Shown here: piece by piece, positions 8,737-15,629 of the stretch
Numbering within the stretch: position 1 is the stretch's first letter
Layout of the letters: each line of letters opens with the position of its first letter
Assembly (NCBI RefSeq): GCF_017833415.1
Contig: NZ_JAFICC010000011.1
Span: forward strand, 1 to 64,000
Source of the DNA: Flavobacterium sp. 1355
GTDB lineage: Bacteria; Bacteroidota; Bacteroidia; Flavobacteriales; Flavobacteriaceae
Reading direction: 5' to 3'
DNA length: 64,000 nt
The notes under the pieces: generated by a model
Database searches by the model: none
What the model saw: only the letters and a program-made list of their open reading frames with translations
What the model was told of the DNA's origin: nothing
Position numbers and translations under genes: made by a program

Positions 8737-9969
8737 TTATGAAAGCCCCAGTTGTGGTAGTAACAGACTTTTGTGTTTATTTTTATCAAACAGGCGGAGA
8801 TAAAAATAACCTGTGCCTGCCAGTCCCATCATAAGGCCTGGGGTGTAATGCCCTGTACTTAATCCTGTTGACCATTGGATATTATTATCCTTGTATTTGC
8901 TAATGCCTGCATTGCCTACAGCTTCTGCAAGTTGTTGGTATTCGGTACCTCCACAATCAAGAATAATATCAGCATTTCCCGCTATACCATGGCAGATAGA
9001 GTAATTGGTATTTGCGAGATTTTCAATCAGATTTTGATAAATAGATTTGGAAGTAGTAGTAAGGGCTGTTTTCAGCTCGTTTGTAAAGACTGTGTTTGGG
9101 TGAAGCTCATTGGCCTTTAATCGGGATATTGTAATACCAGGCGCCCCATGGCACCATGCTACGCTGCATATATTTCCTGTTGAGATTGAGGCGACATCAT
9201 CCCGAAAATCTGGCCAGTTTTGCTGAGAAACATCAAAAGACTGACGTTCATAATTAAAGCCGCCTTCTGCACCTTCTAAAAATGCAGGATTTCCCGTTAC
9301 CCGATACAATTGCAATAATGCCAGAGCTATTCCTGAAGAACCATGCGAAAAACCGGTCAGATTTTTTTTGGACGGAACTGTTGCCCATGACCAGACGTTA
9401 TTATTTTTTTCGGCCATATTACATAATAAATGCCCTAAAGCGATGGCTTTGTCAAGAAAGGCTTGTTGCCTGAAAGTTGCGTAACTATCCAAAAGAACGG
9501 GGATTGTTCCGGCTGCTCCACTGATAATATCGATTTCATACGACTGAAGAGATCCTGAAGGTATAGAGTCAAGTAAATCAATACCGTCTTTTACCCAATC
9601 TTCTCTGTTAATCTCTGTTCCTACTTTTATCAGAGTTACTGCTATTCCTGGTTTTCCTGCATAGAAACCATGATTGGTAGCATTATACATGGTTGATTTA
9701 ATTTGTTCAATGCTGCCTTCTATCGTTTTTAGTAAAACAGAATCTTTTCTTTCGGTGTACAAAGCTGTCAAAAATAAGGCAATACCAGAAGTTCCGGAAT
9801 AAACATCCGGACCAAAAGTCTTGATGACAGGTTGATAACTACCATCCAAAGGCTCAAATGAATAGCCTTGCCAGGTACAGGATTTATTATGCCAAATACT
9901 GTTTTTCATTAAATGACAGCCAATATCCCAGGCGGTTTCAAGAAAATTATTTTTGTTGGTCTGGTTCAT
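8737..9969 (-). CDS. LanC-type lanthionine cyclase
   Basis: LanC cyclases are zinc alpha-toroids that add Cys thiols to dehydrated Ser/Thr, forming (methyl)lanthionine rings. The 410-residue protein shows the repeated GxxG helix-hairpin pattern and the diagnostic residues: FSHGSSGI (His209), AWCHGAPG (Cys273) and SICHGIAG (Cys326, His327). These match the zinc ligands Cys, Cys, His of the nisin cyclase NisC. No kinase or lyase domain is fused, so dehydration must come from other proteins, here plausibly the next two upstream genes. It is the last gene of the four-gene operon, 9 bases after the HopA1-domain gene, and ends at a terminator. Confidence 0.92.
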   Translation of the reverse strand: MNQTNKNNFLETAWDIGCHLMKNSIWHNKSCTWQGYSFEPLDGSYQPVIKTFGPDVYSGTSGIALFLTALYTERKDSVLLKTIEGSIEQIKSTMYNATNHGFYAGKPGIAVTLIKVGTEINREDWVKDGIDLLDSIPSGSLQSYEIDIISGAAGTIPVLLDSYATFRQQAFLDKAIALGHLLCNMAEKNNNVWSWATVPSKKNLTGFSHGSSGIALALLQLYRVTGNPAFLEGAEGGFNYERQSFDVSQQNWPDFRDDVASISTGNICSVAWCHGAPGITISRLKANELHPNTVFTNELKTALTTTSKSIYQNLIENLANTNYSICHGIAGNADIILDCGGTEYQQLAEAVGNAGISKYKDNNIQWSTGLSTGHYTPGLMMGLAGTGYFYLRLFDKNKHKSLLLPQLGLS

Positions 9970-9978
9970 GGTGTTTTT

Positions 9979-10947
9979 TTAATTGAATAATATTTTTGAT
10001 CCTTTATTTAGATATGTTGCTTTTGGGTTTATCCCTTTTTGAATAAATGCAGCTGTAATTTCATTAAGAACCGCATTTGGGTCTAATTTTTTTGATGCTG
10101 TTTTTATCAAAGTTTCAGCAATAATTGTCGCTCTGTTCATTCCGAAACTTTCATGCTCATTGGGACTTTCGGCTATACCGACACCATTTGCATATGTGTA
10201 GGTAAAAAGTGGAACATCTTTCTGAAGATAGATTTTCATTTCTTCACAAATTTCGGGTAAAATCATATTTAGTATAGAAAGCATAGAATCTTCTATGTAT
10301 AAAACAGAGGCGTCGCGACGAAAATAAAGATTAGGATGATTAAGGCATTTAAAAAGAAAAGGAATATTATAATAATTTAGTTTTGTTGTAACAGCATTAA
10401 TAAGGGCCGGAGCGCCTTCGCTAATACAATTCCAGTAAACTCTTGTTAGTTTTTGAGGTAAGTTGAAATATTGATTGCTAAAAACATAATAAAATGTAGG
10501 CTGTCTGTTTTTGTCTTCCTTTGGAAATAATACAGTAATAGTTTGTCCTATTTCTGGTATTGAACCTGTGGAAATATCTAATAAGGCAGATGCGGGAACG
10601 ATTCTGTTTTCAGTTTCTTTTGTTATTTCAAAATACCCGTTGGGATAAATACTTTTTATAATCCAGTTTTGCTCTTTTTTATTTTTACTATGATTGTTTT
10701 GAGAAAGCAATTCTGTAAAAGTATCATCCGGAGTAAAATCAAATTGTCTGTTGTCAGTTCCAGATTGATAACTTTCCTTTAAGGCGTAACATTCAGAATA
10801 TAATATGCCTGTAAGATAAGATAATTTATTTTCAGAAGTAACCGCATACTGTTTGTTTCTAAACGTTATAAAGGTGTCTGAAATGTCTAACTGGCCAATA
10901 AGCCGCGTAAGTTCCTTAATGATGATTTTATCCTGGAACATAATCAT
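9979..10947 (-). CDS. HopA1-domain protein, candidate phospho-Ser/Thr lyase
   Basis: The C-terminal half matches the HopA1 effector domain as found in RiPP clusters: RVYWN (169-173), an INAVTTKLN helix, PFLFKCLNHP, YFRRDASVLYI, and GVGIAESPNEHESFG (255-269). In class V lanthipeptide and thioamitide clusters, HopA1-domain proteins work with an APH-fold kinase and are assigned the phosphate-elimination step that gives dehydroamino acids. The gene overlaps the end of the kinase gene by 20 bases and is followed by LanC after 9 bases, indicating translational coupling. The start could also be the ATG two codons later (10941). The N-terminal 100 residues are not recognised. The family call is from motif memory, not a search. 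Confidence 0.78.
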   Translation of the reverse strand: MIMFQDKIIIKELTRLIGQLDISDTFITFRNKQYAVTSENKLSYLTGILYSECYALKESYQSGTDNRQFDFTPDDTFTELLSQNNHSKNKKEQNWIIKSIYPNGYFEITKETENRIVPASALLDISTGSIPEIGQTITVLFPKEDKNRQPTFYYVFSNQYFNLPQKLTRVYWNCISEGAPALINAVTTKLNYYNIPFLFKCLNHPNLYFRRDASVLYIEDSMLSILNMILPEICEEMKIYLQKDVPLFTYTYANGVGIAESPNEHESFGMNRATIIAETLIKTASKKLDPNAVLNEITAAFIQKGINPKATYLNKGSKILFN

Positions 10948-12028
10948 AAACTTTTATATTAAACAATTCATTTAATGCAACAATCGGATCAGTCATAATA
11001 TTAAAAGCAAGCTGAATACAGCGCATATTATTTGCTTCAATTTTTGAATTATACGTAATTCCTTCGATGCTGGTCTGAATAATTCTTGCCGCAGTAAATT
11101 GCATAACCTTAATCAAAAACTCATTATATTCTATTTCCGGATATTTCTGAATAGACATATATTCATACAGAAAAGTTCGGGCAGAGGTTTGGGTATTTTT
11201 AATATCAAATGGCTGCATATAATGTGGCAGATTGTAGTTGGCAGGATCATTATTGTCAAATCCAAGCAGCCATACCGTTATGTACGACTGAAGTAAGCCC
11301 GCCACATCCCAGGCAGGATCTCCAATGTCTGCCAGTTCCCAGTCGATAAGTTTCTGTTTAATTCCATAATTATCCTGAGTAATCAAAAAATTAACCCATT
11401 TAATGTCACCATGAATAAAATGAGTTGACTTCCAGGTTATTGAAAGATCGATGAGTGTATTTTGTAATACCTGATTTTCTTTTATGAGACGAATAATATT
11501 TGTACTCGCTTCATTATTTAAAAAAAACTCCTGCGCTTCATATTTATTAAGTTGAAATATCCACGGCAATAGTTTTGGAAATGCTGAAGTATTAGTTTGG
11601 CTATCTGGAACTATATGAAATCCCGATAGTATAGAAGCTTGCTGAAGAGCAAGGTTTAAGTCAAAATTTTTGGATTGCATGTAATGCTCATGCAGATTTG
11701 CTGAATTGTGCAGAAGTTCAGTTACAATTATATTGTTCTCATCATCGTAATCTAAAAGTTCCGGAACATAATTTTTAAAGGAAACAAAAGAAGAATCATT
11801 TTTGAATAAGTTATACGCGCTTATTTCACGCTGAAATAAAGTGTTGGCTATACTATTATTTTCAGTTTGTTTTATAAATAAAGAGTTGTCAGGCTCAATT
11901 AATACTTTCATGATATTGTTTCTGGTTTTGACCGGATGTATCATAAAATGGCCTTTTACAACCGCTTCTTCGTTGATAAGCTGTCTCTTATGCAGATATT
12001 GGTATACGGTTTCTGGAGCTAATTGCAT
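10928..12028 (-). CDS. APH-fold kinase, candidate lanthipeptide Ser/Thr kinase
   Basis: The 366-residue protein has an aminoglycoside phosphotransferase/choline kinase fold: catalytic loop HGDIKWVNFL (His206, Asp208, Asn213) and metal-binding IDWELADIGDPAWDVA (Asp229), with a likely ATP-anchoring Lys in SLFIKQ near residue 53. A role in antibiotic resistance is unlikely given the neighbours. In class V lanthipeptide clusters such a kinase phosphorylates core Ser/Thr before the HopA1 partner eliminates phosphate, and I infer that job here. It is the second gene of the operon, separated from the precursor by a terminator-like hairpin and overlapping the HopA1 gene at its 3' end. Confidence 0.85.
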   Translation of the reverse strand: MQLAPETVYQYLHKRQLINEEAVVKGHFMIHPVKTRNNIMKVLIEPDNSLFIKQTENNSIANTLFQREISAYNLFKNDSSFVSFKNYVPELLDYDDENNIIVTELLHNSANLHEHYMQSKNFDLNLALQQASILSGFHIVPDSQTNTSAFPKLLPWIFQLNKYEAQEFFLNNEASTNIIRLIKENQVLQNTLIDLSITWKSTHFIHGDIKWVNFLITQDNYGIKQKLIDWELADIGDPAWDVAGLLQSYITVWLLGFDNNDPANYNLPHYMQPFDIKNTQTSARTFLYEYMSIQKYPEIEYNEFLIKVMQFTAARIIQTSIEGITYNSKIEANNMRCIQLAFNIMTDPIVALNELFNIKVYDYVPG

Positions 12029-12056
12029 GATATTACATTTTAAAAAGTTAAAAATA

Positions 12057-12088
12057 TAATCGCAGGATTTTTTATCATCCTGCGATTA
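12057..12088 (-). terminator. hairpin between precursor and modification genes
   Basis: A perfect 12-bp stem (12057-12068 with 12077-12088, core CGCAGGAT) and an 8-base loop lie 14 bases after the precursor stop codon. In minus-strand RNA the stem is followed by AUAUUUUU. It should end most transcripts after the precursor and let a fraction read into the kinase, HopA1 and LanC genes; it could also protect the 3' end of the precursor mRNA. Confidence 0.75.
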
Positions 12089-12101
12089 TTACAATACAAT
12101 A

Positions 12102-13493
12102 TTATCTGCAGATATAAGGTATACCAGTTGTTGGTAAACACGAAATTCCGGTTGGGAAACATTGTGGGAATGCTATTGTAGGTAAAGTTGCCGGCTGATT
12201 TACAGAAGTATTTCCAGCTGCCGCCTGATAAGCACAAACAATCGGTATTCCTGTAATACAAGAAGTTATCGGAATTGTTGGGAAATTAGCTGTGTTAGCC
12301 TGCAAATTTGCTGTATTTCCTCCAGCTGCCGCAGCCGCCTGATAAGCACAAACAATCGGTATTCCTGTAATACAAGAAGTTATCGGAATCGTTGGGAAAT
12401 TGGCTGTATTTGCCTGCAAGTTAGCTGCATTTCCTCCGGCTGCCTGAGCTTGCAATGCACAGACAATTGGTACTCCTGTAATGCAAGAAAACACAGGAAT
12501 CGTTGGGAAATTAGCTGTATTTGCCTGCAGATTTGCTGCAGTTCCTCCGGCTGCCTGAGCCTGCAATGCACAGACAATAGGCACTCCTGTAATACATGAA
12601 AACACAGGAATTGTCGGGAAATTAGCTGTATTGGCCTGCAAATTTGCTGCATTTCCTCCAGCCGCCTGAGCCTGTAATGCACAGACAATTGGTACTCCTG
12701 TAATACAAGAGAATACAGGTATTGTCGGGAAATTAGCTGCATCTGCCTGTACGTTTGCCGTATTTCCTGCAGCTGCCTGAAGTGCACAAACAATCGGTAC
12801 TCCTGTAATACAAGAGAATACAGGTATTGTTGGGAAATTGGCTGCATCTCCTTGTAAATTTGCTGTATTGCCTCCAGCTGCTGCTGCCTGATAGGCGCAA
12901 ACAATTGGGATTCCTGTAAAACAAGAAGTTAACGGTATTGTTGGAAAATTAGCAGCTCCGGCCTGATTGTTTAAGTAATTGCTGTAAATATCTCCTTTTA
13001 ATAAAGAAGAGCCAGAATGATCATCGCATTGGCAAGGCGCATTTAACGATCCACTTGCGTGAAGTGTTAACAGGCTTACAAATTGACTATCATCAATATC
13101 ACTTTCAATACCAGCAAGCAATAGAGGAACTGTAAAGGTGTGGCTATAGTTAAAACATTTCCATCCAAGGAATGGAACATCAATGCATGGATTCAGGCCC
13201 AGGTCAAAACTAAAAACACCACTGGCTTCATTGAAGTTAGTGATGCTCACCGCAATTTTGAATTTGCTAAATGGCTGCCATGTAAAGCTGGTATTGGTAT
13301 TAAAGCTAAAGCTTTTATTTACGCTTCCAAAAGGAGTTTTTAATCCTATTGTTATTGTAACCTGACCTTTTACAGCACTGGCAGAGATACATGCACTACA
13401 ACCCAGGAATGAGGGTGTACACCACTCTGAAGCAGCAAGGCTATCGTACCCTTCGTACACAGCCCCGTTTTCTACGTTTGAAATTTTAGACAT
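12102..13493 (-). CDS. multi-core lanthipeptide precursor (candidate)
   Basis: This 463-residue protein has no signal peptide and two parts. Residues 1 to about 180 are rich in beta-prone Ser/Thr/Val/Phe stretches and hold seven Cys (25, 32, 35, 103, 113, 154, 156). From residue 182 come seven near-identical units of 35-38 residues beginning at Asn182, 219, 254, 291, 328, 365 and 403, each with the core form NFPTIPxxSCxTGxPIVC and an Ala/Gly/Gln/Asn linker. A divergent last unit (437-463) ends YICR. Being first in an operon with kinase, HopA1 and LanC genes, it is best read as a precursor giving several ringed peptides. An alternative is a repetitive structural protein modified in place. The family is not recognised. 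Confidence 0.72.
   Translation of the reverse strand: MSKISNVENGAVYEGYDSLAASEWCTPSFLGCSACISASAVKGQVTITIGLKTPFGSVNKSFSFNTNTSFTWQPFSKFKIAVSITNFNEASGVFSFDLGLNPCIDVPFLGWKCFNYSHTFTVPLLLAGIESDIDDSQFVSLLTLHASGSLNAPCQCDDHSGSSLLKGDIYSNYLNNQAGAANFPTIPLTSCFTGIPIVCAYQAAAAGGNTANLQGDAANFPTIPVFSCITGVPIVCALQAAAGNTANVQADAANFPTIPVFSCITGVPIVCALQAQAAGGNAANLQANTANFPTIPVFSCITGVPIVCALQAQAAGGTAANLQANTANFPTIPVFSCITGVPIVCALQAQAAGGNAANLQANTANFPTIPITSCITGIPIVCAYQAAAAAGGNTANLQANTANFPTIPITSCITGIPIVCAYQAAAGNTSVNQPATLPTIAFPQCFPTGISCLPTTGIPYICR
12186..12950 (-). repeat. seven in-frame core repeats of about 111 bp
   Basis: The repeats encode residues 182-436 of the precursor. Unit lengths are 37, 35, 37, 37, 37, 38 and about 34 residues. 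Units 2-5 share the VFSC/GVPIVCAL form, while units 1, 6 and 7 share TSC/GIPIVCAY. Each holds Thr-x5-Cys twice. DNA copies differ mostly at third positions, so the protein sequence is under constraint. The divergent final unit is at 12105-12185. Confidence 0.93.
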
Positions 13494-13787
13494 AATTTAA
13501 TGGTTGATTAGATACCTACTCTTTTTCAGGGTTTTTCGGTTTTCTTCCCTATGTTTTGGTGGGGTTGCTTATCGTTATAATGTTGATTGACAATGTTTTT
13601 TAGCGATGTCATGTAAGCACATGTTGGTTTTTATTGCCGTAAATCATTTTATTTGATAAGCTGAATAATTAATAATGCTAGCTTTTATTGATTATCCGGA
13701 AATAAAATTACCTGACTAATAAGCCTTTTGAGGAAGAAATGACATGAGCAGGAGTTTATATGTCATGAAAGAAGAAAAATAAGACAT
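13494..13787. other. non-coding leader region of the lanthipeptide operon
   Basis: Most of the 409-base gap upstream of the precursor gene holds no gene. No TAnnTTTG box was found on the minus strand here, so the promoter of this operon is not identified. An ATGACAT / ATGTCAT inverted pair at 13739-13745 and 13760-13766 is the only symmetric element noticed and could be a regulator site or chance. Confidence 0.4.
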
Positions 13788-13822
13788 AAAAAAAAATACT
13801 CTTCCAAATAATGGAAGAGTAT
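13788..13822 (-). terminator. intrinsic terminator of the DUF7935-like gene
   Basis: A perfect 10-bp stem ATACTCTTCC / GGAAGAGTAT (13796-13805 with 13813-13822) with a 7-base loop is followed on the minus strand by nine T residues. It lies 80 bases downstream of the minus-strand gene at 13903 and insulates the lanthipeptide operon from it. Confidence 0.85.
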
Positions 13823-13902
13823 AATGTTGTTTTTAATTTAACTAATTGTTAATTAGTTATTTATGTCTTAATGAGAGGTGTTGTTATCAGAGAATAAATT
13901 TC

Positions 13903-14424
13903 CTACCACAATTCAGCCACCTCATTTTTAATATAGCCTAAAGCAGCATTGCTTGGAGATTGTTTTTCTAACAAATCGTTTAAAATTACTTCTCGTAATT
14001 TGTCCGCACTGTCGACCTTTTCACTCATAGCGGCTTTACGAATCATTTGAATCGTTGAGTTTTTGGCAGTTGTAATGATTGTCCAGCATTCATCAGACAT
14101 ATATATTTGCTGCGTAAGATTATGTTCAAATTCCTGTTCGATTTGATCAATTACAAAATTCTCATAATCATGTTTTTCAGTAGAAATAGGGGTAATCCTA
14201 ATTAGTAGTTTCGTAAGATTAATACGTTCCAAAAATAAAGTCATACGCTCGTAAGCCTGTAAACGTATTGGAAGAGATTCTTTATGAGCTTGTTTATTTA
14301 ATAAAAAAGCCCTTTTTCTGTCATTGTTTTTGATATGTAATTCAAAAAAACTATAAGCCACAAATCCGGTAACAATGGCTGGTAAAGTATAACTTGCTAA
14401 TTCTATAATTCTTGTAAAATCCAT
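13903..14424 (-). CDS. membrane-anchored protein, DUF7935-like
   Basis: The 173-residue product starts MDFTRIIELASYTLPAIVTG and has one N-terminal membrane segment (about residues 8-27), then a charged cytoplasmic helical domain with RAFLLNKQAHKESLPIRLQA and a YERMTLFLERI helix. It looks like the flavobacterial family annotated DUF7935, of unknown function; this naming is from memory. The frame extends 38 codons further upstream, but the extension has low-complexity AT-driven composition and would run into the divergent gene's promoter zone, so the ATG at 14424 is chosen. A strong terminator follows. Confidence 0.7.
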   Translation of the reverse strand: MDFTRIIELASYTLPAIVTGFVAYSFFELHIKNNDRKRAFLLNKQAHKESLPIRLQAYERMTLFLERINLTKLLIRITPISTEKHDYENFVIDQIEQEFEHNLTQQIYMSDECWTIITTAKNSTIQMIRKAAMSEKVDSADKLREVILNDLLEKQSPSNAALGYIKNEVAELW

Positions 14425-14511
14425 TTTGTAATTTTTCAACAAAAATATACTTTTTGATGAGAATTCCACTTTAAATTTATTGTAATAATAAAAGGGAAGT
14501 TTACTTTTGTA

Positions 14512-14519
14512 CGCAATAT
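14512..14519 (+). promoter_or_regulatory. -7 box of the TSUP exporter gene
   Basis: TACTTTTG is a perfect TAnnTTTG match 25 bases before the start codon at 14545. No TTG at the usual spacing was found. Confidence 0.4.
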
Positions 14520-14544
14520 ATAAAACGGCCGAAAGCAAGAATAA

Positions 14545-15318
14545 ATGGATTCATATATTATAATTTTACTTTGTCTGGCGGCTTTTGCTGCAGGATTTAT
14601 TGATGCTATTGTTGGCGGTGGCGGATTGATACAAACGCCAATGGGTTTAATTCTTTTGCCAAATCTTCCGGTTTCGACCGTAATTGGAACTTTAAAAATT
14701 CCGGCTTTTAGCGGTACAGCATTTGCTGCTTTTCAGTATCTCAAAAAAGTGGTTATTGAGTGGAAATTACTTTTGATCATGATGTGCCTGGCAGTTCCTT
14801 CTGCATTTTTAGGTTCAACCATTCTGACTTTGGTTAGTAACGATTTTATGAAACCGCTTTTACTGGTTGTTTTGTCCCTGTTGTTTGTTTATACATATGC
14901 AAAGAAAAACTTCGGACAGCATGTTGCCAAAAACCATTCGGCAACAACACAAATTATATATGCGGTTGTGATAAGTATCATTGTCGGTTTTTATGATGGA
15001 TTCATAGGTCCGGGAACAGGAAGTTTTTTTGTGGTTGCTTTTATTGCGCTTTTGGGTTTTGATTTTCTTCACGCTTCCGCGAATGCTAAAATGGTAAACT
15101 TAGCAACCAATTTCGGTTCGATTTGTTTGTTTATGATCAAAGGAAAAATCATTTGGACAATTGCAATTCCTATGGCCGTTAGTAATGGACTTGGTGGATG
15201 GCTTGGCGCGAAATTAGCGATTAATAAAGGAAATGGTTTTATTAGGATTTTCTTTTTGGTTGTAGTTATCGGAACTTTGATCAGGTTTGCCTATGATGTG
15301 TTTTTTAAGAGGTTCTAA
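14545..15318 (+). CDS. TSUP (TauE/SafE) family membrane exporter
   Basis: The 257-residue protein is hydrophobic throughout, with about eight membrane segments. It has the duplicated TSUP signature: AAGFIDAIVGGGGLIQTP near the N-terminus and VGFYDGFIGPGTGSFF in the second half. The family moves organosulfur compounds or sulfite and other small anions across the inner membrane; the substrate here cannot be told from sequence. It is divergent from the DUF7935-like gene. Its stop codon touches the left arm of a long inverted repeat that probably terminates its transcript. Confidence 0.9.
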   Translation: MDSYIIILLCLAAFAAGFIDAIVGGGGLIQTPMGLILLPNLPVSTVIGTLKIPAFSGTAFAAFQYLKKVVIEWKLLLIMMCLAVPSAFLGSTILTLVSNDFMKPLLLVVLSLLFVYTYAKKNFGQHVAKNHSATTQIIYAVVISIIVGFYDGFIGPGTGSFFVVAFIALLGFDFLHASANAKMVNLATNFGSICLFMIKGKIIWTIAIPMAVSNGLGGWLGAKLAINKGNGFIRIFFLVVVIGTLIRFAYDVFFKRF

Positions 15319-15553
15319 GATTCTATCCCGAAGCTTCGGGACTGAGTTTTTTATTTGAATTTATAGTCTTAACAGTTTGGATCTTAGCAACTTTCTTTAA
15401 AAGAAGCCAATTGTTTCAGACTAGCCCCGATAGAGGCGGTATCCTCGAAGTGAAACGGAGAGATATAGCCGAAAGCGGGAATTTTGTTTGATAAAATGCC
15501 TATTGTTTGGCTTCAAAAAAACTCAGTCCCGAAGCTTCGGGATAGAATCTTAG
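15315..15553. repeat. 38-bp perfect inverted repeat around a structured insert
   Basis: Arms 15315-15352 and 15516-15553 are perfect reverse complements over 38 bases, each containing the palindrome TCCCGAAGCTTCGGGA. Shorter pairing continues inside (GAAGCCAA near 15403 with TTGGCTTC near 15508). About 163 bases lie between the arms. No flanking target-site duplication was seen. The element fills the gap between the TSUP and UvrD genes. Confidence 0.85.
15423..15480 (+). ncRNA. candidate structured RNA inside the inverted repeat
   Basis: The segment beginning AGCCCCGATAGAGGCGG can pair CCCG with the closing CGGG, and inside that GGC, TATC and CTC with GAG, GATA and GCC. This wording (GCCCCGATAG ... 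AAAGCGGGA) resembles a structured element that recurs between flavobacterial genes, possibly the Flavo-1 RNA motif. I cannot confirm that identity without a covariance-model search. Confidence 0.35.
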
Positions 15554-15602
15554 CATCTTAGAACCTTTCTTTTACACCTTAGGAACTTTCTTTTTTAATT
15601 GC

Positions 15603-15610
15603 TATTTTTG
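15603..15610 (+). promoter_or_regulatory. -7 box of uvrD
   Basis: TATTTTTG is a perfect TAnnTTTG match 19 bases before the uvrD start codon. No clear TTG element is present at the right distance. Confidence 0.4.
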
Positions 15611-15629
15611 CATAAAAGGAGAAAACTTC

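Noticed and set aside
10928..12028. Aminoglycoside resistance gene
   Set aside because: The fold fits APH, but the operon with HopA1, LanC and a Cys/Thr repeat protein points to peptide phosphorylation, and no resistance-specific motif was recognised.
12380..12904. Second long open frame of 174 residues inside the precursor gene
   Set aside because: It lies on the same strand in another frame and stays open only because the 111-base repeat has no stop in that frame; its product is Gln/Leu-rich nonsense and lacks any family feature.
12105..12950. Direct-repeat array as a possible CRISPR
   Set aside because: The period is 105-114 bases with all positions conserved, in frame, and there are no unique spacers or cas genes.
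15315..15553. Inverted-repeat element as an insertion sequence
   Set aside because: There is no transposase frame in 163 bases and no flanking target duplication; kept as a repeat or structured element only.
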